A stretch of DNA of 64,000 nucleotides from Amborella trichopoda (Eukaryota > Streptophyta > Magnoliopsida > Amborellales > Amborellaceae): the NCBI RefSeq assembly GCF_000471905.2, contig NW_006499436.1, positions 6,968,302 through 7,032,301 on the forward strand, given 5' to 3'. Position 1 is the first letter of the stretch, and every line of letters begins with the position of its first letter. The notes below the pieces were generated by a model. That model worked only from the letters and a program-made list of their open reading frames with translations, was not told the DNA's origin and searched no databases. Shown here piece by piece: positions 1-12,337 of the stretch. The translations under genes were made by a program, and so were the position numbers.

Positions 1-85
1 CGTCCGTACCGGACGGTACGGACGGGAACGGGAAGGGAACGGAAGGAACGAACGTACGTACGTACCGTCGTCGTCTCGTACGTAC

Positions 86-88
<3 letters not shown>
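1..88. other. Low-complexity string of short CG/ACGT words, possible assembly artefact
   Basis: The first 88 bases are built almost entirely from short overlapping words such as ACGT, CGTACG, GGAACG and CGTCGT, and then run into a GA microsatellite. The stretch resembles neither a normal plant 5' UTR nor any repeat I know. A similar word-salad stretch (TAAC/ACGT words) follows the gap at 24960-25002, also next to a CT microsatellite. The likeliest explanation is an assembly or gap-filling error beside a microsatellite. The real promoter and transcription start of the cyclin C gene are therefore not visible here. Confidence 0.55.

Positions 89-124
<36 letters not shown>
89..124. repeat. (GA)n microsatellite in presumed 5' UTR of CYCC1
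   Basis: About 18 GA units end one base before the CYCC1 start codon. CT/GA tracts are common in plant 5' UTRs. Here the tract directly abuts the ATG, so the leader length cannot be judged. Confidence 0.85.
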
Positions 125-127
<3 letters not shown>

Positions 128-3100
128 GCGGCCAACTTCTGGACGTCCTCCCACAGGTACTTCTGTTTTCTAGGGCTTGCATGCGCCTGCCTTCTCTGCA
201 AAGTTTGGCTGAAACCATGCGGGTGATTGCAGTAAACAGCTGCTGGACCAAGAAGAAGTCGACACCGTACAGCCTGCTGATAAGGACAAAGGAATAACCC
301 TAGATGATCTCCGAGTCGTCAAGCTGCATATGACTAACCGTGAGCTCTTTTCATATCTCTCTCTATCTGATTTTTAATTTGCTTGATTCTTTTTGTTTCC
401 TTTTAATCTTTTATCTTCTCTCGTTGATGATTTTATCTTGAGTTCTGAATTTGAAGCAAAACCACCAATTTTTTGATCGTATCAGTTTTGAGTTTCCTTT
501 TACATGTGGAATACTGTCCTCTGTTTTATTTCGATTTTTTCCTGGTGTTGATAATTGAAACTTAAATATCAATTGAAAATGTCTCTGGTGTGGCGAATCG
601 ATTTGGTCTATTTTTCCCTGATTTAACTAATAATCTTGAAATAAGGAAATCTCAAAAGAACTTAATAAATGGATTCAAATAATTTGTGTAATAATACCCA
701 AATGAAGAAGACAACGTATGCCATGAGTAGTTTTACATATAGCCGATTGTTTGCTTTGAATTTTCTTTTGCCTTCAATGCAAATAGATTTATTTCGGGTT
801 GATAATTTCATATTCTTTGCATGGTTGGGACTTGGCATCAATCTATGAGCTGTTTATGGACAAATGGTGATAGATATCCTGGGATATCAATTTGATTTAG
901 AATGGGCTTGAATGCTGTGATTTCCTATACTTATTATATGCTTGATGAGTACCTTATGTCTTCTTATTTGGGTCTGATTATTTGTCCTTATGTTCTTAAG
1001 ATTCCTTGCTTCTTCTCATGGAAGTCCAAACTATAATAAGTTCATATATACCACTTGAAAGTGAAACGTGATTGTGGAAACTAAAATCTTATTGCTACTT
1101 GTGATTCGTTGGGTTGAATATCTTACTTAATATTGTCACTTGGAGTATTCTCGTATACAATATAGATTTTTTTAGATGTTTTGCCCATATCCATTACCTT
1201 TTGGTTTCCGTATATTCAACTATTCCATTCTGCTGTGCTGCATGTTAGGGCCTGTATTTTAATGTTCAATTTGTTTGCAGATATTGCAAGATTGGCTCAG
1301 CAGGTCAAAGTAAGACAAAGGTTGTACTTGGTATTATTGTTAATTTCACGAGTATATTATTCTGAAATATCTGACTTCCAGCTTATTTCTCACAATATAG
1401 TTGATTGTCAATGGCTTCATTGCTGTTGCCTCAATGAATATTTCTGTTATTTCAAAATGAATTTGTCTTGCCGCTGCTGAAATTAATTATTTTTTCTAAG
1501 CGGATGCATTTGAGTATGAATAATTCAGTTATATTCCTAACTTGCGCTAGATCATATTCAATTGGAAGGCATGCATTCTGAATCTACATAGGTAATACAT
1601 TGTCACGTAACATCTCCACATTTTCTCTCAAAGTTTGAAAATCAGGAGTTTGAATCTAATAGGGAATCTGGAAAGGATATTAACTGTAAAAATATTTGAA
1701 AAATTATCTTACATGACTTCATAAAAGATTGGCAAACTCTCCAGCAAACAAATCCTAATAACTTAATAAATTAATGCCTATTATGCACAAATAAATCAAA
1801 ACCCGCCCAGCCATGGACCTGGAAAGAAGACCACCATTGGTCCATTCGTCTAGAAAATCAGCCTCTTCCAACCAAGCCAATTCAAACCCTAAAAGGCTTG
1901 TTGGGCCTCAGGACGGGATGGATATCCAGCATTATTGGTTTGGGGTTTGAGATAGATTTAGGGAGGCACTAGGAAAAGATCTCTAGCCAGATGGACTCCC
2001 AATCTATAGAAAATGGAACTGGCCGCGATTGGAGAGAATTGGATTTGAAGCATGGTTAGGCCAATTAAATGTTGCCCCATGGAATGGGGTGTCAATGAGA
2101 AAGTTATGATGTAGAAACTCAAAGAAATCTCTCATGCCAGTAGTTATTCTACTGTTTTTATTTCTCTCATGTACCCAACAGGGCACATTAAAATCACCTC
2201 CTATCATCCAGGGAGCAGCAAAAACAAGGCATTAGCCTCTAACTTTGCCAGAGGTTGTCCCGAGCTCTGGGGCAGCTAGGGCCATAAACCACAGACAACT
2301 TCCAAAAAAAGCCGATCGGAGAGCATTTGGAAAAAGAGGTTGACTGAGAAATATCCTATGCCAACAATTCTTGGAAGTGGATCATGGGTTCCCAGATAAA
2401 ATCCCCCTTGAGGCTCCCATGGCCTCCAAAGCCCCCCCATTGACAAGGTTTATTTTCCCAGACTTCCTTAACCCATGAAAGGGAAGGGTTGGGGAGTTTG
2501 GTTTCATAACAGCCAAAACATCTGGTTGACGAGAGTGTTACAAGGCTCTAACTGCAGTTCTTTAAATCTCTAATGTTCCAGATTAATATTTTCATTTAGG
2601 TGAGTTTGGAGGGGGACCTAATCTATGTCTCGATCTTTTTTTTTTTTTTTAAACGTTAACATTGTATTACTGAGCCAGTAATGGTTACAAAAATGGGAAT
2701 ACCGAGAGCCCCCAGAAAGGTAGCTCTTGGTAAAAATTCGTCAGAGAGCCATATACAGAAAAGGGCTTATAAAAGTCGCCCGTTTACAATGATTTACAGT
2801 GGGTAGCCAAAAACTAAAACCAAAACCCAGGGAGGACACTTTTGAAGCTACTAAGAGAGCCTGTGGTCCGTGACAAAAAAGGAGCGGAACCTGGTATTAT
2901 CTTCTTCTTGCACTCTAGCTCCCTCCTTTGTCATGAGATCTGCGAACTCGTTGGACGTCCGCCATATATGCCTCCAAGAGACGTCCATATCCCTGCAAAT
3001 GTGAAAGATTTCATAAAAAATGGTGGACAGTTGCCATGGGGAGGGGATCTTCCCACTTGTCAAAGAGATTGTATTGTGGGAGTCTCCTTCCACAATGAGG

Positions 3101-6100
3101 CGTGCTCCCCAAGACTGGTTGAATGTTTTCAGCCCCAGTAGCTGAGCCATAGCCCCTACATATTGGGAGTCACCACCACCGAGGTATTCAGAGTACAAGA
3201 GGACTTCCGGTGGTGGTCTCTAAAAACTCCTCTAGCGCCAGCCGGGTCAGGATTCCCAATTGAACTACCATCAAAGTTTAACTTAATGCAGCCCACAGGT
3301 GGGGGCTGCCAGTTGTTGTGTCTTATATCGTTTCTCGATTGGTGGTAAGAATATTTTCCCATTGACTATGTAAGAGGTTCTTTGGAATGCTTGCGAAAGT
3401 CTGATGATTGGAGGCCCAGAAGGAGACCAAGGTAGTGACCTGTGAAAGAGAGCTGGGGTTGGTATTTTTATACCTTGAAAAACTCAATTATTCCTTTCAA
3501 CCCATATACTCCATATGGTAGCCTCTACAAAAGCTTTCCACCGAGTTTTACCAGCTTTCGGCCAATGGGAGTCCAAGTCATAAGAGATGAGGGCTCTGAC
3601 CAAGGGTAGCGTGACCCAGTGGATACCAAACAACTGTTTAACCATACCCCACAGATCATTGCAAATAAGGAAGAGGTGAGGGCTAGATTCCTCCTCAGAA
3701 AGACATGAGGCGCATCTATTGGGGATGGGATCCCCCTTTTTTGGAGTTGGTCCACTGTGAGGGCTCTGTTGGATGCCGCAATCTAGTGAAAGGTTTGCAC
3801 CTTGGGAGGTGCTATGGTCACCCACACTTTTGCCAAGACTGATGGTGAGTTGGTAGGAAGGGTAGGGGCTTGAGAAAGGCTCTTATAGAAAGAAGCAACT
3901 GAGAAAGGGCCAGTAGGAGTAAGCATCCACACCATAGAATCAGTCCTATTTAAGGGAATGAACCTTGAGTGTAGTGCAGCCGAGAGCATTTGGAAGTGCA
4001 AGGCTTCCTCATCAGTGAGGTGCCTTCGAAAAACAGGGTTCCAGATTCTGCGGCCCCCTATTGGCATCATTTCCTCAGCAACGGTGGAGTGTTTGTTAGT
4101 GGTTAGAGAGAAGAGGGTTGGGACCCAACCAAAGGTTAGACCAAAAAAGTACCCTATCGCCCGCGCTTGACTGAAAATGTACCCATCTTTTGAACAATGG
4201 GAGAGAGGTAAGGATAGATTTCCAGGCTTCTGACGCTTTCGGCCACCGTCTATCATCAGGCATCCAAGCGCCTTTTGGGATTTTATATTTACTTCGAAGG
4301 ATTCTAGCCCCCCAAAGAGAATCGAGCTGAGTAGCAAGACGCCACCACCATTTTCCGAGTAACGCCATATTGTGTTTCCTAAGGGTCCGGATCCCTAGAC
4401 CTCCAAATGTTTTAGGTAAGCAAATGTTTTCCCATGCAACCAGGTGGAATTTTGTCTTCTCTACCTGCCGTCGCATGAGTTGTTCCAGACGATTAGCCAC
4501 TTGAGCAGGCATGCGGAAGAGGGATATGAGGTACACCGGGGAATTGGCTAAAGTAGCTTTGATCAAGGTAGACTGATCTGCCATAGAAAGATATCTACCT
4601 TTCCATCCCGCCAGCCTCCTATCTACCTTATCCAAGATATGAGATCAGAGTCTCTTTTTCGGTTTACGTAGTCCCAAGGGAAGACCAAGGTAAGTAGTGG
4701 GAAGGTCCTCTTCTTTACACTCCCAATCTGGGATGATGTTTCTGACTTCGAAAGAAGATAGGCCGACTCCCATCGTAGTAGATTTCTTCATATTGACTTT
4801 GAAGCCCGTGGCTAACTGAAAGCATTGGAGGAAAAGCTTTAGGGAATCAGCTTCACGGGTTGGGGCATCAAGGAAAACAAGTGTGTCATCCGCATATTGC
4901 AAATGAGACACCATAGGGCCTTGCGAGCAACTTTTGAAGCCTGAAAGGATATTCGCCTGGTAAAGACGGGAGAGCGAGCGGCTGAAGACTTTAGCTGCTA
5001 TAGTGAAGAGGAAGGGAGAGAGAGGGTCCCCTTAGCGGAGCCCCTTGAGGATGGGAAGTATCCTTTTGGGGATCCATTTATAAGGACAGAGAAGTAAGGG
5101 TGGGAATAACAACCCCTCATCTACTTTTTCCATCGATCCCGAATCCCATTCTAGCCATGGTGTCCTCCAAAACCGGCCATTCGACATGGTCATAGGCTTT
5201 TTCCCAATCGATCTTGAAGATAAGGCCAGGATGCTTTGATAGGTGTCGCCAGTGGATGCACTCGTGGGCCACCAGTGCCCCATCAAGGATCTGCTTACCT
5301 TGGATGAAGGCAGTTTGGGGTGGAGACAAGACAGAAGGGAGGACCTGTTGGAGTCTTGAGGTCAGGACTTTAGCCAAGATTTTGTAAGAGGAGTTTAGCA
5401 GGCTAATTGGGTGAAAGTCCTTAACCTCTTTTGCCCCTTCCACTTTTGGAACGAGGGCTAGGAAGCTTGCGTTAATCGCTTTGTGGATTACCCCGGTGAA
5501 AGAATTCCTCAAATTATTCGATGAAGTCAGGACGGAAGGTTTCCCAGAAAGTTTTGAAGGGAGCAATTGGAATCCATCTGGGCTGGGGGCTTTATCTTTG
5601 GCCAAGGCAATAGCTTGTAGTATTTCTTCTTCCGAGAAAGGATGCTCTAACCACTCAGCCCGGTCTGGAGGGAGGGTCAAGAAGTCTTGGGAAGACATTC
5701 TAGGTCTCGGTATAGAAGGGGCATTGTAAAGCATCCGAAAAAAGTCGAGAATGGCTGCTCGATTGCTACAGGGTCAACCAGGTAGCAATTGCTGGATTTT
5801 ATCATCGACATAGTACTGTCGCGGCTGCGACAGTTAGCGAACTGATGAAAGAAGGCGGTGTTCAAGTCACCAGCTTTCAACCATTTAATCCTTGATCTCT
5901 GGTGCCAGTATCTCTTATTTTTTAAGGATAGAGAAATATTCCGTCTTGGACTGTGTTCGGAGATCCTTTTCTGTGGAGTTCAGAGGTCTGGATTCCTCAA
6001 GACTGTCCAGAAGATGCAGAGACTCCAAAAGGGAGGATTTAATTTGGGAAAAGTTGCAAGAAAGGACTTGCTCTAGGTTCTGAGAGGGTTTGGATTTTCG

Positions 6101-9100
6101 TCTGAAGCCTATAACCAACCCTACCGTTAACCTGAGAGGAGGAGTTCCACCAGGTTGGGATAAGGTTGGAAAGAAACGAATCTTGGAGCCAAGCCAATTC
6201 AAACCTAAAAGGTTTTGGGCCTCTTCTAACAGCCAGAGTGTCAAGAAGGATAGGAGTGATCAGAAGTGGGTTTGAGTAGGGTTACCGAGGGAGCTCGGGA
6301 AAGATTCCTCCCAATGAAGGGAAAGACGAAATCTATCGAGCTTGGATAGGGAGGGAGTGGAAGCATGATTAGACGAGGTGAAACGACAACCTTGGAGAGG
6401 GATATCCATGAGTTCTTGCCGATTTATAAAATCAGAGAAATCCCTCATGTCTTGAGAGATGGAGGTGGAGGAATTCATCTCATAGGACTATCTGATAACA
6501 TTGAAGTCACCAGCTAGGGCCAATAAAGGGTGAGGTGGGCCGGCTATTTGATCTAGCTCAAACCAAAACCTATGTTTAAGGGAAGCAGAATTTGGGCCAT
6601 AAACGGCCGTGAATTTCCAAGGGACCCCATCAGGACCGCTAGAGAGGGTAGCAGTCACTGAGAATTCCCCAATGAAGGAGGAATTGAGGGTGTGATCTGA
6701 AGGGTTCCAGATCACGCAAATGCCCCCAGATGACCCATTTGCTGGCAAAGAAACCCATTGGCAGGGTCTTTTGCCCCAAACCTGGCGAATAAACTGGAGG
6801 GTGGGATCAGATTGCTTAGTTTCAATGAGGGTAAGAACAGCTGGGGAGTGTTTTGTGGCTAAGTCCTTTGCCACGACCTTTTTAGACGCCTGTCCTAGGC
6901 CCTTAACATTCCAAGTAATGATCTTCATTTGAAAGGGGTGGGAGCGGAAGAGGAGACCACTCTAGATGATCTCCTAGGACGATCAGTAGAAGGAGGCTCC
7001 AGGGGGACCACTGACGATGTTACCCTCATAGGAAATGGAAGAAAATAAATTCAACAGTTCTCGTTGCCCTTTGGGTCTCACCTTCATTTTACTATTTGCA
7101 TCAGCTGTAAGGAATTTATGAGCTGGCCCCTCTGGGCTGTCATGATGGAAGCTCATAACCTTGAACATCTCGATCATTCTGTTATCTACTCTAAATTCCC
7201 CATCCCCTTCGACCTCCCTGGCAGACTCCAAGGCCTGGGGGGGAGAGATGGGTTTACTTGCATTTCTCCCATCCCAGTTGACCACCCCAGCAGTCTCCGT
7301 GGCCAGAGAGGGAGAGATGGGTGCACTTGCATGTTCTCCATCCCAGTCGACCTCCCTTGTGTTGTCGTTGACCAGGGAGGGAGAGATGGGTTTCTCTAGG
7401 GGATTCCTCAACGTGAGGCTCAGGTTTGAACGAAGGTTGAGGGTGGTTTGAGCGATAGAGGTCAGAGGGGAGGACAGGTAGTTTAGGGGGAATGAGGTCA
7501 AGAGCGGGGAGAAGGAAGGGAGATAAAGCCGCATGTGAACTAGGAGTAGTTCCATCTAGGTGAACTTCCTGAGGAAAGTTGAGATCCTGTTTGGGAGGTA
7601 ATAGAAAGGCGGGAGGCGCAAGATGTGGGGAAAAGGCCGCGAGGGGGGAGTGGTACAAGGCTCGGGGGCTAACAGGGTCAAAGGAGGGAAGGTAAGCTAG
7701 ATAAAGGTGGGTCTGGATAGAGGAGTAGTGATATTGAAACACGGAGGAAAAAGATGGCCAGGCTAGGTGGAAGTTTTGGACCTTTGAATCTGGATGACGT
7801 GCGGAACAAAGGAGAGGGAAGGAGCTAATAAAGTGGAGATGGTATCAGGGTCCGGTGGAGAGGGGTTGAAAGAGTGGGCTGCGATAAAACCATAGGGAGT
7901 AGGGTTCCTGTCCATTTCACTATGGAGGCGAGGGTAGGTGTGCAGAAGAAAGGGCTGAAGGTCAAGGGATTCCACAAGAAGACAGGGTGAGAGGTTGAGA
8001 GGGGGAAGTCAGGTTCTGCTGGGCCAAAGAGCTGGCCCAGGTACCAGTGCAGGAGAAGGAGGGGGGTCGAGGAGTGGGGCCTTGATAGCCACCGGGGGAG
8101 TGTCCTCAGAGAGAGAATCACCGTTGAGAGGAGAAGAGGGGAAAAGCAGAGAAGGCACCTGCAAAGGGAAAGACGAGAAAGGGGAGGACAATGAGGCCTT
8201 AGAGAATGATAGGGTGACGATATCAACCACGTATCACCATCGCAATAGGAGGTACCACGGGGGGTGTCGATAGGTGACGCATCAGCAGGGGTAGGTGGGG
8301 AAGGTTGCACAGGTACGGGTGAAGAAGATTAGGCGGGAAGAGGAGGGGAGAGGGACTCAGGCGGCAGTAACCTAGGTAGGGAGGAAACGTCATCTGTCGT
8401 GGGTGGTTGGCCGGGAGACAAGTGGCCAAGGGGGGAGGGGTTAGGTGACACTTGTGCCAGGAGGGGAAGAAGGGAAAGGCGGCAGGAGCAGTGACGAGGG
8501 GGGAAGTATAACAACCGCTGTCGGCTGCTGTGGCGGCCCCCCAGACAGCCACGAAGTCCGAAAGGATGGAGTGGGTAGCAAGGGCGGCAGAGGGATAGGA
8601 CTGGACAGGGGAGCAGGACACTTGGAGGGTACGTTCGACCCAGGAAACGAGGGGTCGTAGAAGGAGAGAGATGTAGAGGGCTGGGGGAGCGACGTCAAGG
8701 GGGACGACCCGGAGGCCTCTCCAGGGCCCGAGGGAAAAAGGAGGGAATGGGAGGGTCTACCTGGATTTCCTTCCCGGGTTGAAGAAGTAAGGGGGGAGGG
8801 GATGCGTGATCCTACTCGTCTATAGTAACCTAGGCTGGGTCGAGCCTGAGTAACGGGGCAAAAAAGGGCGCAGGGGGCCCAGGAGAATCATCTTGCCTCA
8901 AAGTCGGGTCAGGGGGAACAGGGAGAGGGCCTCCCCTTCCGGCCCGCTTGGAAAAGGGAGGAACGCCAGAGGGTCGCGGTCAGGTCTGAGCCGAGATGGA
9001 CGATCGTCGACGACGCTTCTTGGTGGTCTCTCTTAGTGACCAAGGTCTAAGAGGAAGGAGGGGGATCCAAAGTGATAGCCGAAGCGTGGTTGTGGAGAAA

Positions 9101-12100
9101 GTGAGGAGAAGGGGGTGAGGCCAATTTCCAAGAAACCAAAATAGGGAAGAAGAGATCCTCAACTTCTAGCCATAAAGTTTGGGGGATGCGAGAAAGATCT
9201 AGAACATCCACCAAGACATAGATGGCTCCAAGGGGGAGAGTTTCAATAGAGATCCAGTGGATGGAGATGAAAGACCCGCAGGCTTCTGCTAACCGTAGGA
9301 AGGTTTCCGGTGTCCACGTCTGGAGAGGGATATGGTCGAACGTAAGCCATACCTTTTGTCTTCTGAATGCGACGGGCTGTAGCAGGGGAAGGAAAGGAAA
9401 ACAGGAGGTCTCCATTGGAGATTCGTCGACACACGAGGTTTGGCTCCCCCCAATGTTTTTGTGCCCTTCTTTCAATGCCTTTGATATCGCCTTGGTAATG
9501 TCTGAACCTTCTGACCAAAGAGGTAAGAAGTTTTTGTGAAGCTTTTTCAGATTCAGAAGGAGGGGTAGGAATTAAGAAAGGGAGGAAGGGGGATGGAGGG
9601 CGGCTAGGAATGTTTGGGACCCCTTGCCGCAACGGGGCGAAAGGAGGACTCAGGAGGTCGGAGGAGGATTCAGGGGGTTGGAGGGTAGAATTGGTGCAGG
9701 TTTAGGGGAGGATACCACTTGGGAAAAAATAGCTGGTAATGGGGGAGAAATAAACACTCGAGAGGGTCGAGGGGTAGACGCAGCGGAGGGTTTAACAGAA
9801 GGACGAGGAAGGTCCTTCTGTTGGAATGGAGGTTTTACCGAAGGGCGAGAAGGCGGTGGGGGAGGTTTGGGGTAAAGATTGTAGATGTCGTTCCAGGTGA
9901 ACGGAGGTTGAAGATGATTGACTCTCATTGAAGATTCCTCTACGTCTCGATCTTTTGAGAAGTGGATTTTGGATGGGACCTGCTTCTATAAGCTAGGTTG
10001 GTTCACCAGAGCGATCACAGTTAATTTTTGAAGCTAGGTTCAACAATTCTCTTTTACCTTTTGAAGTTTTAGGATTTAATGTTATCTAAGAGGCTCTGGC
10101 TCTCTCTCGGAGAAGTGAGCTCAAATCTGATACTTGACTTTCATAAATGAAGGCCATGGATCACAGCATATCGTCCATGTTGGGCTTCCCTTTGTATATT
10201 CTTTCCAGCTCCTGGGCATTGAAAGATAGTGGCATCCGCACTCACAGCCAAAGCTGTTGACTTCCATGTTTGCTTTGGGCAGGCATTCTCAGCTTTACGG
10301 GTCCTCTTGCATAGCCTGGGATTATTGTTTATGACTGGTGGAGGGGTTGTGGCATAGTAGAATTAGAGAGGGGGGTTGGGGAGGAGACCTAGATAGAGGT
10401 AGAGGAGTTGGCGGCAACAGAGGAATGAGGGTTCACCATGGACGCAATAGTGGGACTGGAGGGAATGGGAAAGGGATAGTTGTGGGGGTGCCAAGCAGTC
10501 GGAAGGCGGGGCAAATTGCAAGAAGGCTAGGTCAGTGAGGTTTCTATCGATAGTCAGTATTTGAGCAGGAATGGGGAAAGGAGAAGGAGCTGACTGCAAG
10601 GAAGGGAGAGGGAAGGATTTAAGGGGGAAACCAGCCTAGGTCAGTTGACTTATGTGGGCCTTAGCCTCTGTCTTCATGGCATAATTGTGGATACTCTTGT
10701 TGTCCCTTACATGAGTGTGAGCAGGGGGTGTAAAGTGGAAGGGTCTGTGTTTAGATGTGGGAGGGGGTCTAATGGACTTTGCAAGGGTGTAAATGCACCT
10801 GGTATGTGCATTGTATCCTGCTCAAAATGGGTCGCGCATGCAGTACTAGTGGGGCTTCGGGGGCCGGGGGGGGGGGGGGGGGGGTTGTTGTGATAGGTGA
10901 TTTAATGTCTCTAACGAGTGCCTCGAGTGCTAAAAGGTTTGGGTAGTGGGTGCTGCTGACGTCGTAAACTAGAAGTTGTTTGAGGAACAGGGGGCAGCTA
11001 AGGAACATGGGGCATTGGGATGCTCAATTGGGGGTAACGTGGCATGTTCTAATCTCAAGGCATTGAGGAAGCTTGTCTAGCCTTTTTTATTTTTTTTGGG
11101 GTTGGGGGAGAGAGGAGGGGGGTTGGGGGGGACTTTGATGATTGGGCACGTGTCCTGTGGCCCTCTTCAGGACACATTTTCTCCTCATTCTCCAGTTTAC
11201 CTTAGTCCTCGTCCCCCCTTTGACCTCAGAGCATTGAATCATTTTGTTGGATCATGGACTCCAGTGAACGATGTCAGCATTGGGGATGGCTAAGGTGTCT
11301 GCAATTTCCCCCTGGATTAGGATTTTGTGCTGAAGCCTTGAGCTTCCAACGCCATTGTTTTAGGTTATCCTTCGCCGACCAGGTCTGGATGAGAAGCATT
11401 ATAATGCTAAGGGGGAGGGAATCCAAAGATTTCCAGTTCACAGCTTAAGCCGTCCACAACTACCCCAATTCTTTGGAAAGTTGTTTGGTCCCTCAGGTGG
11501 ACCGAAATAGTGTGGATGCATATCCATACATTGTTGGGGCAAAATGATCCATACATTTGGGACCAGAGTTTGAGGTGTAGAAGTGCTCCCTTGGAGGAAC
11601 GATTGCCCCTTGAAAGGGCCTTGTTAGCATCTCATATGGAAGGGAAGGAGACAAGATAGCTACCCCAAAGAAGCCTGCAAATGAAGTTTTGGGACTATAG
11701 GAGATCTAAGCCATACCTAAATAGCCTTCAAGTCTAAATGATGTCTTGGGGGGCAAAAGTTAGTAATAAGGGTCAGTTCAGATGAAATGACTTTTTGTTG
11801 ACTGCCACATGATGTAGTCAAAGAACCTTGTTGTTAGGGTGAACTGGAGGATTATTGTTGTGCCTTTGTCTTCTTCAAGTTTGGACCCGTGTTGTGCCTG
11901 GTATTGAAGGATATTCCCTTTACAAGATCACCAATGGGGGACTTTAGATCGGCATTATATGCTGAGGGTGCCTCCCTCTCCTCGATAGGAGAGTGGGCAG
12001 AGAGACATGATAAGGGACAAAAAGTTCAAATGAGGGGCAAGAGTTCTGACCTAGGTTCCTGAATTGCCATTAATAGGGCTAAAGTGCTAAACTTGAATGG

Positions 12101-12273
12101 CAGGTAGGGAGGTTGGAGTTAGGAGTGTTGATTGTCCAGCCATTCTCTGTAAGGAAAGAGGGGAGAAGCTACTTGGGTTGGGGGAGTTGTGGTAAGCAGC
12201 TAGCTGAAGGAAGGGGTTGCCCATGGAGGGGTTTTCTAGACGTTGCAGAGATAAATGGTGGGGCAGAGAGAGC

Positions 12274-12337
<64 letters not shown>

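Larger units (their letters stand above)
2640..9939 (-). mobile_element. L1-type LINE, near full length (7.3 kb), in CYCC1 intron 3
   Basis: The element lies antisense to CYCC1. It is bounded by a 17-bp target-site duplication with one mismatch (2623-2639 and 9940-9956, core GTCTCGATCTTTT). A poly-A tail (poly-T on this strand, about 2640-2650) marks its 3' end. Order on the minus strand: ORF1 (9928 down to about 6945), ORF2 endonuclease (6928-6260), reverse transcriptase (5880-4645), zinc-finger RVT region (4600-3480), RNase H (3362-2851), then about 200 bp of 3' UTR. The RNase H domain places it among plant L1 elements that carry one. The frame is broken at multiple points, so it is dead. 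The 5' end lies only 11 bp above the ORF1 start codon, so it is slightly 5' truncated or has almost no leader. The target was the ORF1-ORF2 junction of an older L1. Confidence 0.93.

Noticed and set aside
1181-1480. 99-codon frame overlapping CYCC1 exon 3
   Set aside because: It only contains exon 3 read through into flanking introns; the spliced cyclin C frame explains it.
7064-9875. Several + strand frames opposite L1 ORF1 (for example at 7161-7451 and 7995-8273)
   Set aside because: They are shadows of the G-rich antisense of L1 ORF1, with glycine- and arginine-rich composition and no domain.
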